Positions 1 to 6,092 of a DNA stretch of 6,235 nucleotides are shown here, one piece after another. The notes beneath the pieces are model-generated. The model saw only the letters and a program-made list of their open reading frames with translations. It ran no database searches and had not been told where the DNA came from. How positions within the stretch are numbered: position 1 is the stretch's first letter; each line of letters begins with the position of its first letter. The position numbers were made by a program, and so were the translations under genes. The DNA comes from an uncultured Synergistales bacterium (GTDB taxonomy: Bacteria > Synergistota > Synergistia > Synergistales > Aminobacteriaceae): assembly GCA_905234205.1 (NCBI GenBank), contig CAJOGG010000088.1, positions 5,097-11,331 of the forward strand, in the 5' to 3' direction.

Positions 1-210
1 TTTCTCTCAAAGCCAGCGAATGAGATCACAGTTACAGAGATTCTTGAAGCGTTGGGAGAACCGTTTGTGTTCGGGGCGTGTCAGACTGACAAGGGTTGCG
101 AAAATTCTCCGACGTGTCCGACGTTTATTTTATGGCGCAAAGTTAAAGGTTCGGTCGATGAAATTCTCAACACTACAACTCTTGAAGACATAGCCACACA
201 AAATATCTAA
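1..210 (+). CDS. Rrf2/IscR-family Fe-S-responsive transcriptional regulator (3' part only)
   Basis: This reading frame is open from the left edge and ends at TAA 208-210, giving the last 69 residues of a protein whose DNA-binding winged helix lies outside the window. Visible are VTEILEALGEPF followed by three cysteines spaced C-X5-C-X5-C (ACQTDKGCENSPTC, residues 27, 33 and 39 of the fragment). This is the same spacing as the [2Fe-2S] ligands C92/C98/C104 of E. coli IscR, and the following stretch (TFILWRKVKGSVDEIL, then LEDIA) matches the dimerisation helix and tail of Rrf2 proteins. By family knowledge such proteins sense cluster supply and repress or activate Fe-S assembly genes. Its place directly upstream of the desulfurase and scaffold genes supports that role here. 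The fourth ligand (a His in IscR) cannot be assigned with certainty in this fragment, and other cluster-binding Rrf2 regulators (RsrR, NsrR, CymR-like) are possible. The promoter and any operator are beyond the edge. Confidence 0.85.
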   Translation, partial: FLSKPANEITVTEILEALGEPFVFGACQTDKGCENSPTCPTFILWRKVKGSVDEILNTTTLEDIATQNI

Positions 211-217
211 AGGGGGT
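211..217 (+). promoter_or_regulatory. Ribosome binding site of the cysteine desulfurase gene, placed for an upstream start
   Basis: AGGGGGT follows the regulator's stop codon directly and is the only Shine-Dalgarno-like sequence in the gap. It lies 19-20 nt before the ATG at 237, which is too far for normal initiation, but about 8 nt before an in-frame ATT at 225. No in-frame ATG, GTG or TTG exists between the upstream stop (TGA 183-185) and 237. The site therefore argues for initiation at ATT 225, or for an unusually long spacer. Confidence 0.6.
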
Positions 218-236
218 AATTAAAATTTTCGTATAC

Positions 237-1415
237 ATGGATCACACAGCAACAACACCTACAAGTCCTGAAGTCCTAAAAGCTATGATGCCTTATTTCG
301 GGGAAATGTTCGGGAATCCTTCGAGCGTTTACTCGTTTTCACGTCAAAGCAGAACAGCAATAGAGAAAGCTCGCGGCCAAGTTGCACACGCATTAAATGC
401 AGACCCAAGCGAAATATTTTTCACAGGTTCAGGAACAGAAGCAGATAACTGGGCACTAAAGGGAACATTAGAGAAAGCGAAACTCAAGGGCAAGAATCAT
501 TTAATCACGACCTCAATAGAGCATCACGCAATTTTACATTCAGCAGAATTCCTTGAGGCATATGAGGGTGTTGACGTTACTTATTTGCCAGTTGACTCAG
601 AAGGTTTTGTAAAAGTTGAGGACGTAGCAGCAGCTATCACCGATAAAACCGCGCTTGTTTCCGTAATGTTTGCTAATAACGAGGTCGGAACTATTGAGCC
701 CATTGCAGAAATCGGGGCATTATGCAGAGAACGTAAAATCCCATTTCACACCGACGCTGTACAGGCAGCAGCACACTTGAATATTGACGTTAAGGCAATG
801 AATATTGACATGCTCTCAATGTCAGCTCACAAAATGTATGGCCCTAAAGGTGTAGGAGCTTTGTACATGAAAAAGGGAACTCGCACGGAGAATTTTATTC
901 ACGGAGGCGCGCAAGAGAGAAAGCACAGAGCAAGCACTGAAAATATTGCCGGGATAGTTGGATTCGGTGAGGCGATGGAAATTCTTAAGAGCAGACTCGA
1001 CGAGGATAAAGCAATAAATTCAGCTAGAAGAGATAAATTAATCGCCGGGATTCTCGAAAAGATTCCTCACGCAAAATTAAACGGTGCTACAGGCGATAAA
1101 CGTCTCCCCAATAACATTAACTTCAGCTTCATAGGAGTTGAGGGAGAAACGCTGTTACTTGACCTCGACTCTAAGGGCATATCAGCATCAACCGGTAGCG
1201 CATGTTCATCAGAGAGCCTTGACCCTTCACACGTTTTGTTAGCGTTGGGATTAAAACACGAAATGGCTCATGGTTCATTAAGATTCACAATCGGAAGACT
1301 GACGACAGATGAACAAATTGATTACGTATTAGAAGTTTTGCCGGAGATAGTTGCAAGAAGAAGAGCAATGTCACCATTATGGGAAGATTATCTGAAATCG
1401 AAAGGGGAGTTATAA
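237..1415 (+). CDS. nifS: Cysteine desulfurase, NifS/IscS type (class V PLP aminotransferase fold)
   Basis: The enzyme takes sulfur from L-cysteine, releases alanine, and passes the persulfide to the scaffold for Fe-S cluster assembly in the cytosol. From ATG 237 the protein has 392 residues, typical for the group. Visible landmarks are the N-terminal DHTATTP (2-8), TGSGTEADN (63-71), IEHHA with the PLP-stacking His96 (94-98), ANNEVG (146-151), HTDAVQA with PLP-binding Asp173 and Gln176, SAHKMYGPKG with the Schiff-base Lys199, STGSACSS with the sulfur-accepting Cys323, and SLRFTIGR with the substrate-carboxylate Arg349. The Cys loop and C-terminal half place it in the group I (IscS/NifS) branch, not the SufS branch. 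The next gene, an IscU-type scaffold, is the expected partner and begins 3 nt downstream. ATG 237 is the first canonical start, but SD spacing and the usual N-terminus of the family favour an ATT start at 225, adding four residues (giving MFVYMDHTATTP). Whether to call it iscS or nifS is naming preference. Confidence 0.95.
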   Translation: MDHTATTPTSPEVLKAMMPYFGEMFGNPSSVYSFSRQSRTAIEKARGQVAHALNADPSEIFFTGSGTEADNWALKGTLEKAKLKGKNHLITTSIEHHAILHSAEFLEAYEGVDVTYLPVDSEGFVKVEDVAAAITDKTALVSVMFANNEVGTIEPIAEIGALCRERKIPFHTDAVQAAAHLNIDVKAMNIDMLSMSAHKMYGPKGVGALYMKKGTRTENFIHGGAQERKHRASTENIAGIVGFGEAMEILKSRLDEDKAINSARRDKLIAGILEKIPHAKLNGATGDKRLPNNINFSFIGVEGETLLLDLDSKGISASTGSACSSESLDPSHVLLALGLKHEMAHGSLRFTIGRLTTDEQIDYVLEVLPEIVARRRAMSPLWEDYLKSKGEL

Positions 1416-1418
1416 ATC

Positions 1419-1835
1419 ATGGCATTAGATTACAGCAAGAAAGTTATGGATCATTTCATTAACCCGCGAAACGTTGGCGAAATCGAAAATCCTGACGGTG
1501 TAGGAGAAGCAGGAAACCCTAAGTGCGGGGACATAATGAAAATTTATCTCAAAGTCAACGATGACACAAAGATTATTGAGGACGTGAAATTTAAGACGTT
1601 TGGTTGTGCCTCTGCTATAGCCTCTTCAAGTATGGCGACGGAATTAATCAAGGGACGTTCGATTGAAGACGCATGGAACTTGACGAATAGCGCAGTAGCT
1701 GAAGCACTTGATGGTCTGCCTCCAATAAAAATGCATTGCTCAGTCTTGGCCGAGGAAGCTATACATGAAGCCTTAAACGATTATCGCGGAAAACATGGCA
1801 TGGAATTAATCCCGGTTGAACATCACGAAGAGTAA
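1419..1835 (+). CDS. nifU: Fe-S cluster assembly scaffold, IscU-type (NifU N-terminal domain)
   Basis: This 138-residue single-domain protein holds the nascent cluster built from desulfurase sulfur and then hands it to apo-proteins. It begins DYSKKVMDHFINPRNVG, the standard opening of the family. The three cluster-ligand cysteines are present as GNPKCGD (Cys36, with Asp38), FKTFGCASAIASSS (Cys63) and MHCSVLAEEAI (Cys107, preceded by His106). The LPPIK segment at 100-104 corresponds to the LPPVK motif that the HscA chaperone recognises in E. coli IscU. There is no central ferredoxin domain or C-terminal Nfu domain, so it is the short U-type form rather than full-length NifU. It does not show the zinc-site insertion seen in SufU, although a SufU-like role cannot be excluded by sequence alone. 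A GGGGAG ribosome site at 1404-1409 lies 9 nt before the ATG, inside the end of the desulfurase gene. The 3-nt gap implies co-transcription with that gene. Confidence 0.93.
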   Translation: MALDYSKKVMDHFINPRNVGEIENPDGVGEAGNPKCGDIMKIYLKVNDDTKIIEDVKFKTFGCASAIASSSMATELIKGRSIEDAWNLTNSAVAEALDGLPPIKMHCSVLAEEAIHEALNDYRGKHGMELIPVEHHEE

Positions 1836-1843
1836 GTACAATT

Positions 1844-1874
1844 AGCCGCCCTGCTTGAAGGACGGTTTTTCTTT
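1844..1874 (+). terminator. Rho-independent terminator after the scaffold gene
   Basis: CCGCCCT (1846-1852) pairs with AGGACGG (1859-1865) around a 6-nt loop, GCTTGA, with one C-A mismatch in the arm. A1844-T1867 and a G1845-T1866 wobble can extend the base. TTTTTCTTT (1866-1874) follows at once. The hairpin begins 10 nt after the scaffold stop codon, so it ends the Fe-S operon and separates it from the gat genes. The mismatch lowers stem stability, so some read-through is possible. Confidence 0.8.
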
Positions 1875-1893
1875 ATGTTCTCCTTGCCATACG

Positions 1894-1923
1894 TCATAAA
1901 TCTTAATCACTGCTTGCTATAAT
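1894..1923 (+). promoter_or_regulatory. Extended -10 promoter for gatCAB
   Basis: A perfect TATAAT at 1918-1923 is preceded by TGC (1915-1917), giving the TGnTATAAT extended -10 recognised by housekeeping sigma factors. The best -35 candidate, TCATAA at 1894-1899 with an 18-nt spacer, is weak, as is common for extended -10 promoters. Predicted transcription start is near 1930, giving a leader of about 37 nt. It lies between the upstream terminator and the gatC ribosome site, which supports an independent gat transcription unit. Confidence 0.65.
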
Positions 1924-1950
1924 AAATCACGAAATCAAATTATATTCACA

Positions 1951-1958
1951 AAGGAGAG
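1951..1958 (+). promoter_or_regulatory. Ribosome binding site fixing the TTG start of gatC
   Basis: AAGGAGAG is a strong Shine-Dalgarno sequence 8 nt upstream of TTG 1967. The position and the conserved N-terminus of GatC, which needs the residues right after this codon, make TTG the start. Confidence 0.8.
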
Positions 1959-1966
1959 TTCACAAT

Positions 1967-2254
1967 TTGCTTACTAGTGAAGAAGTAAATTCTATTGCAT
2001 TAGAATCGCGCTTAGTTCTGACTGATAACGAATTAGTCGGAGCAGTGCGTTATATCAACAACTTTCTTAATATGCTTGACAGATTCAAGGAGTTGGATTT
2101 GAAAGATGTTGAGCCGTTCAGCTTTGCCGAAGCCCTGGAATGTCCCTTACGTGAAGATACAGTCATACAATTTCCACAAACACAAGCTATTCTCGACGAA
2201 AGCGAACACGTTGACGGAGCTTACTTCAAGGTCCCGCGTATCATGGAGGAATAA
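1967..2254 (+). CDS. gatC: Asp-tRNA(Asn)/Glu-tRNA(Gln) amidotransferase subunit C
   Basis: GatC is the small non-catalytic subunit that wraps around GatA and joins it to GatB, stabilising the cytosolic transamidosome. The 95-residue length is standard. It opens LTSEEVNSIALESRLVLTDNE, the helical start of the family, continues with the YINNFLNMLDRFKELDLKDVEP helix and turn (29-50), and ends with PLREDTV (60-66) and YFKVPRIMEE (86-95), the most conserved C-terminal elements. The usual 'NAP' before the final segment is replaced by a more acidic DESEHVDGA stretch (77-85). Translation starts at TTG, supported by a strong upstream ribosome site. It is the first gene of the gatC-gatA-gatB operon, and its last codons contain the GGAGGA ribosome site for gatA. 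Confidence 0.95.
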   Translation: MLTSEEVNSIALESRLVLTDNELVGAVRYINNFLNMLDRFKELDLKDVEPFSFAEALECPLREDTVIQFPQTQAILDESEHVDGAYFKVPRIMEE

Positions 2255-2257
2255 ATT

Positions 2258-3700
2258 ATGGAACTATACGAACTTGATTTATACAGCATGATTGAGAAAC
2301 TTAAAGCCAAGGAAATTTCACCGCAAGAGCTTTACGAGTCATGCAAGGCCAGAATCGATTCATGTGAGGAAAATATTCACGCGTTCATAACCCGCACTGA
2401 CGACTTCGCGAAAAAACAGCTAAGCGAAAATTTATCAGGGATATTCGCAGGCGTTCCCACGGTCATGAAAGATAATTTATGCACTCAAGGAATCAAGACT
2501 ACTGCAGCCAGCAAAATTCTTGGAGACTGGAGACCTCCATATGATGCAACAGCTTGGAAATATTTACGTGAGGCCGGAGCTATCTTGATGGGCAAAGTCA
2601 ACATGGACGAGTTCGCAATGGGCAATACATGCGGAAATTCTGCTTATGGTCCAACTCACAATCCTAACGATATTTCGCGAGTCCCCGGCGGAAGTTCTGG
2701 AGGCAGTGCTGCGGCTGTGAGTGCTGGTTATGTACCGTTCTCTCTCGGAAGTGATACAGGCGGCTCAATTCGTCAACCTGCTTCATTCTGTGGAGTATAT
2801 GGCCTCAAACCCACTTATGGAATGGTTTCACGTTATGGCTTAATCTCTTATGGCTCGTCATTGGATCAGATTGGCCCGTTTGCTCGTACAATTAGGGATT
2901 TACAGTTAGTAATGTCAGTAATCGCTCGTCATGATCCTATGGACTCAAGTTGTTTCAGGGAGAAGAATCCAGATTTCACTCATCGTGAAGATGTCAACAT
3001 TAAGGGCAAAAAATTTGCTCTCGTGAAAGAATTTCAGGATTTCACGCTTGATGCTCCTATAGCTGACGCAATGACCAAGACTCGAAAAGTTCTTGAGGAC
3101 GAGGGCGCAATTATCGTTGAGGTATCGTTGCCTGTTGTAGCTCGTTACGCAGTGGCTTGTTATTATGCATTGGCAATGAGTGAAGCTCATACTAACCTTG
3201 AACGTTATGACGGAGTACGCTATGGTTATACAGTTACTGATGCCGCTGGCGTCAAAGAGATGTTCGAAAGAGTCCGCTCTTGTGGTTTCGGCAGTGAGGT
3301 TAAATCACGAATTATAGCTGGAACTTGTTTGACTGAACCTTCACGCTGTGATGAATATTACGTAGCTGCTACGAAAGTTAGAACGTTAATCGCACAGGAA
3401 TTTACACGCGCATTTGGTGAGACGGATTATATTTTGCAACCTGCTTCCCCTTCGATGCCGCCGAAAATTGGAGAAGTTGACGATGACGAAATGAAGGGCT
3501 ATGAGGCTGATCTCTATACGTTACCTGTGAACTTGGCCGGGCTTCCTGGATTGACATTCTTCACGGGATACGCTGAAAAATTGCCGGTAGGGTTGCAGCT
3601 AATTGGCCCACGTTGGAGCGATCCTGAACTCTTAAATGCCGGATTAGTTCTCGAACGTCATTTAGGTCAGCCAAAAATCGCGAACGGAGGGATTAAATAA
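2258..3700 (+). CDS. gatA: Asp-tRNA(Asn)/Glu-tRNA(Gln) amidotransferase subunit A (glutaminase)
   Basis: GatA hydrolyses glutamine (or asparagine) and sends the ammonia through an internal tunnel to GatB. The 480-residue protein is full length and has the amidase-signature core: VPTVMKDNL with catalytic Lys71, the GVNMDEFAMG-type segment KVNMDEFAMGNTCGNSAYG (113-131), SRVPGGSSGGSAAAVSAG (140-157) with the cis-Ser at 146, and GSDTGGSIRQPA (164-175) with nucleophile Ser170. The Lys-Ser-Ser spacing of 75 and 24 residues equals that of S. aureus GatA (79/154/178). The GatA-specific YYALAMSEAHTNLERYDGVRYG block (302-323) separates it from generic amidases. ATG 2258 has GGAGGA 7 nt upstream (2245-2250). 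It starts 3 nt after gatC and ends 2 nt before gatB, so the three are almost certainly co-translated from one mRNA. By eye, Ala and Arg codons in the middle of the gene lean to GCT/CGT, unlike the GCA-rich desulfurase gene. Confidence 0.97.
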   Translation: MELYELDLYSMIEKLKAKEISPQELYESCKARIDSCEENIHAFITRTDDFAKKQLSENLSGIFAGVPTVMKDNLCTQGIKTTAASKILGDWRPPYDATAWKYLREAGAILMGKVNMDEFAMGNTCGNSAYGPTHNPNDISRVPGGSSGGSAAAVSAGYVPFSLGSDTGGSIRQPASFCGVYGLKPTYGMVSRYGLISYGSSLDQIGPFARTIRDLQLVMSVIARHDPMDSSCFREKNPDFTHREDVNIKGKKFALVKEFQDFTLDAPIADAMTKTRKVLEDEGAIIVEVSLPVVARYAVACYYALAMSEAHTNLERYDGVRYGYTVTDAAGVKEMFERVRSCGFGSEVKSRIIAGTCLTEPSRCDEYYVAATKVRTLIAQEFTRAFGETDYILQPASPSMPPKIGEVDDDEMKGYEADLYTLPVNLAGLPGLTFFTGYAEKLPVGLQLIGPRWSDPELLNAGLVLERHLGQPKIANGGIK

Positions 3701-3702
3701 TT

Positions 3703-5163
3703 ATGCCTGAATTAGAATTTACACCCGTAATCGGAATAGAGATTCACATAAGACTGAAGACTGACACAAAGATTTTCTGTTCATGTTCAACAAATACTGA
3801 CGTCCCCGCAAATACTCATATATGCCCTGTATGTATGGGGTTGCCAGGTTCATTGCCAAGATTAAATCACAACGTTGTAGAGAAAGGCATGTTAGCAGGA
3901 ATGGCGCTTAATTGTTCCGTACAGCCTCGCTCGTTGTTCTTCAGGAAATCTTATTTCTATCCGGACCTGCCTAAAGGTCATCAGATAAGCCAGTGTGATT
4001 TCCCTGTAGTAGCTAATGGATACATAGAAGTTCACGACAAAGACGGTAACCTCAAGAAAATTCGCGTCAATCACTTACACCTTGAAGAGGACGCCGCAGC
4101 AATGCATCACAGCGCTTCAGACGGAAGACTAGAGGGAGCTTCAACTTCATACGTTGATTACAACCGCGCCGGAATGCCTTTAGGTGAAATAGTTTCTGAG
4201 CCCGATATTTCTTCATCAAGTGAGGCCGTTGAATACGCAATGAACTTACAAAGAAGAGTACGTTATGCCGGAGCTAGCGACGCCGATCTTGATAAAGGCA
4301 TGATGAGATTCGATGCTAACGTTTCCATGAAATGCTCGGACGGACGTTGGGGGAACAAAGTTGAAGTCAAGAACATGAACTCATTCAGGGCTCTTGAACG
4401 CGCTATAGAGTTTGAGATCAAGCGACAAAAGAAAATCATGTTGCAGGGCGGAGAAGTTTTGCAGGAGACTCGTCATTGGAATGATGCTAAAGGTGTAACA
4501 AGTGCTTCACGCGTAAAAGAGTTCTATCGTAAATTCATCGTTGAACCAGATTTACCGCCATTGATCGTAACTCAAGAATGGATCGATAAAGTTACAGCCA
4601 TGATGCCAGAGATGCCCGACGTGAAAGCAAATCGTTACGTTAATGACTGGAATATCACTCGTGAAGTTGCTGACGTGTTGACCGACGATAAAAATCTCGC
4701 TGACTATTTCGAAGCTTGTGTAAAAGCTGGCGCCAATCCTGTAAGGACTGCTAACTGGGTACGTACAGAAGTGTTGAGGATTCTTAACGAGAAGGGCCAG
4801 AAAATTTCCGACTTCACAATCAAGCCTGAAGTTCTTGCAAGTCTTGTTAATCGCGTTGATGAAGGCAAGCTCTCTACTACGCAGGGCAAAGAAGTCTTTG
4901 ATTACATGTGCAGTAACGACTCAAGCATTGATGACGCTGTCAAGCATTTGGGAATAACTGAAGGCGGAGTCGCTGGTAATGCTCTTAACGATATAATTCA
5001 GGCAATTATCAAAGCTAATCCGGACGTTCTTGAAGAGATTAAATCGGGCAAGGACAAAAAGGGTAAGAAGCTGAAATTTTTGCAGGGACTCGTCATGAAG
5101 GAGACAAAGGGCCAAGCAAAACCGCAGGAAGTAGCAGAAGCTATAGCCGAAGCAGTGAAGTAA
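3703..5163 (+). CDS. gatB: Asp-tRNA(Asn)/Glu-tRNA(Gln) amidotransferase subunit B (tRNA-dependent kinase/amidase)
   Basis: GatB binds the mischarged tRNA, phosphorylates the Glu or Asp side chain with ATP, and replaces the phosphate with ammonia from GatA. At 486 residues it is near the usual length. The catalytic cradle opens with VIGIEIHIRL (9-18), followed by the zinc-site cysteines FCSCS (Cys26, Cys28) and CPVCMGLPG (Cys41, Cys44), YFYPDLPKGHQISQ (84-97), HLEEDAA (126-132), VDYNRAGMPLGEIVSEPD (151-168) and RFDANVSM (202-209). The helical and YqeY-like tRNA-binding tail runs from about 310 to the end, finishing with VMKETKGQAKPQEV. Two places look unlike the family pattern: the segment 270-283 before EPDLPP, and a short Lys-rich expansion at 450-458. 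Both are in frame. GGAGG at 3686-3690, 12 nt before the ATG, is the ribosome site. Whether the complex makes Gln-tRNA, Asn-tRNA or both depends on glnS and asnS elsewhere in the genome. Confidence 0.97.
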   Translation: MPELEFTPVIGIEIHIRLKTDTKIFCSCSTNTDVPANTHICPVCMGLPGSLPRLNHNVVEKGMLAGMALNCSVQPRSLFFRKSYFYPDLPKGHQISQCDFPVVANGYIEVHDKDGNLKKIRVNHLHLEEDAAAMHHSASDGRLEGASTSYVDYNRAGMPLGEIVSEPDISSSSEAVEYAMNLQRRVRYAGASDADLDKGMMRFDANVSMKCSDGRWGNKVEVKNMNSFRALERAIEFEIKRQKKIMLQGGEVLQETRHWNDAKGVTSASRVKEFYRKFIVEPDLPPLIVTQEWIDKVTAMMPEMPDVKANRYVNDWNITREVADVLTDDKNLADYFEACVKAGANPVRTANWVRTEVLRILNEKGQKISDFTIKPEVLASLVNRVDEGKLSTTQGKEVFDYMCSNDSSIDDAVKHLGITEGGVAGNALNDIIQAIIKANPDVLEEIKSGKDKKGKKLKFLQGLVMKETKGQAKPQEVAEAIAEAVK

Positions 5164-5174
5164 CAGAATTTAAT

Positions 5175-5198
5175 TCCCCTTGCTTAAGTGTGAGGGGA
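5175..5198 (+). other. Intergenic hairpin after gatB (terminator-like but no T-run)
   Basis: TCCCCTTGC (5175-5183) can pair with GTGTGAGGGGA (5190-5198 on the 3' side) as a 9-bp stem: T-A, four C-G pairs, T-A, two G-T wobbles and C-G, around the loop TTAAGT. The following bases (CTTATATTATAC) are AT-rich but lack a run of T, so it is a poor intrinsic terminator. It could be a weak attenuator or an mRNA 3'-end stabiliser separating gatB from the next gene. Confidence 0.4.
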
Positions 5199-5208
5199 CT
5201 TATATTAT
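5180..5208 (+). promoter_or_regulatory. Possible promoter for the acyltransferase-queD pair
   Basis: TTGCTT (5180-5185) and TATTAT (5203-5208) are separated by 17 nt, matching the first half of the -35 consensus and five of six -10 positions. Transcription would begin near 5215, only about 5 nt before ATG 5220, giving a nearly leaderless message. In an AT-rich gap this may be chance, and the genes may instead be read through from gatB. Confidence 0.25.
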
Positions 5209-5219
5209 ACGGTGATTAA

Positions 5220-6092
5220 ATGAAAGCAGCAGTAACAGCAATAAAACTTTTTGAACGTTTCGCAGACACAGGTGTTCGCGGGAAAATCACGACAAAGTTT
5301 TTCTCATTCCTCCTTAAAACTATCAAACCTCGCGGGGAAATGATATACAAGAATTTACAGCTTGTTTACCCTGAAAGTTCAAAACAATGGCGCAAAGATA
5401 TCCGTACAAAACTTTACGATCATTTATCTTGGCTTATAACTGAAATATTGGTTTTGCAAAAAGATCACACTCAAGCTTTTGATTGGGTCAAGAAAGTTCA
5501 TAACGAGGAGATTATAAACGACTTACTTGATAACAAGAAGGGCGCGATATTCTTAACTGGACATTTTGGAAATTGGGAATTGCTGGGGAGTTGGTATGCA
5601 ATGAACGCTCAAAAGCACGGCCATAAATTGCACATAGTGTTTCAGGAGTTACATGACCAAGATATTTGGGCTTACGTCAAACAGACTAGAGAGGCAACTG
5701 GCGAGATTATGTTACCCAAAAATATGTCAGTTCAGAAATATGCGCGTATGTTGAAAGAAGGAATGCACTTAGCGATTCTCGATGATATATCTGGCACAGG
5801 TTTTATGAAAGTTCCGTTTATGGGTCATGATGCTACGAATATGCCCGGCCCAGCTGTAATGGCTATGTTGTCAGGTGTTCCTGTTATTCCCGCGTGTATT
5901 TATCGTAATGCCCCGTTTGAACACGAAATAGAATTTTTTGAGCCGCTGAAATTACCCAACGATAAAAATTTATCTCACGAAGAACGTTTGAAGTTAATAG
6001 TCCTTGAGTTCAACAAAGCATTGGAAAAATTTATCAAAAAGAGGCCCGAACAATGGTTTTGGCTTCATAACAGGTGGAAGAAAAGAAAATGA
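5220..6092 (+). CDS. Lysophospholipid/lipid A late acyltransferase (LpxL/HtrB family)
   Basis: Members of this family (Lip_A_acyltrans) move an acyl chain from acyl-ACP onto lipid A or a related glycolipid at the inner face of the cytoplasmic membrane. The 290-residue protein shows the N-terminal family block RGEMIYKNLQLVYPE (38-52), the catalytic HX4E motif TGHFGNWELLGSW with His115 and Glu120, LAILDDISGTGFMKVPFMG (184-202), the PGPAVMAMLSGVPVIPACIYR block (209-229), and the C-terminal RPEQWFWLHNRWKKRK (275-290). The usual 'DQ' in the middle block is 'DD' here. No long N-terminal membrane helix is obvious; only a short hydrophobic patch (FFSFLL, 27-32) is seen, so membrane association may be peripheral. 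The ribosome site is weak (GGTGAT, 5211-5216, 4 nt before ATG). Its stop overlaps the next start. The family and a diderm context point to lipid A, but substrate and acyl position cannot be told from sequence, so no lpx symbol is given. Confidence 0.88.
   Translation: MKAAVTAIKLFERFADTGVRGKITTKFFSFLLKTIKPRGEMIYKNLQLVYPESSKQWRKDIRTKLYDHLSWLITEILVLQKDHTQAFDWVKKVHNEEIINDLLDNKKGAIFLTGHFGNWELLGSWYAMNAQKHGHKLHIVFQELHDQDIWAYVKQTREATGEIMLPKNMSVQKYARMLKEGMHLAILDDISGTGFMKVPFMGHDATNMPGPAVMAMLSGVPVIPACIYRNAPFEHEIEFFEPLKLPNDKNLSHEERLKLIVLEFNKALEKFIKKRPEQWFWLHNRWKKRK

Noticed and set aside
1884..1923. TTGCCA (1884-1889) as the -35 partner of TATAAT at 1918
   Set aside because: The spacer would be 28 nt, far outside the working range. 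The TGn extension explains the promoter better.
1836..1966. Riboswitch or small RNA gene in the gap before gatC
   Set aside because: The terminator, the promoter and a predicted leader of about 37 nt account for the gap. No T-box or other conserved leader element is visible, and the leader is too short for one.
2106..2291. 61-codon + strand ORF overlapping the end of gatC and the start of gatA
   Set aside because: It lies out of frame across two well-supported genes, has no family features, and has no ribosome site of its own.
2945..3190. 81-codon minus-strand ORF inside gatA
   Set aside because: It is antisense to conserved gatA sequence, rich in Cys/Ser/His as typical of shadow frames, and shows no recognisable motif or initiation signal.
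3892..4074. 60-codon minus-strand ORF inside gatB
   Set aside because: It is a shadow of the conserved GatB cradle region with no independent support.
4704..5115. Two short minus-strand ORFs (4704-4889 and 4921-5115) inside gatB
   Set aside because: Both are antisense to the GatB tail and lack ribosome sites and family resemblance. An antitoxin or small-protein role has no support.
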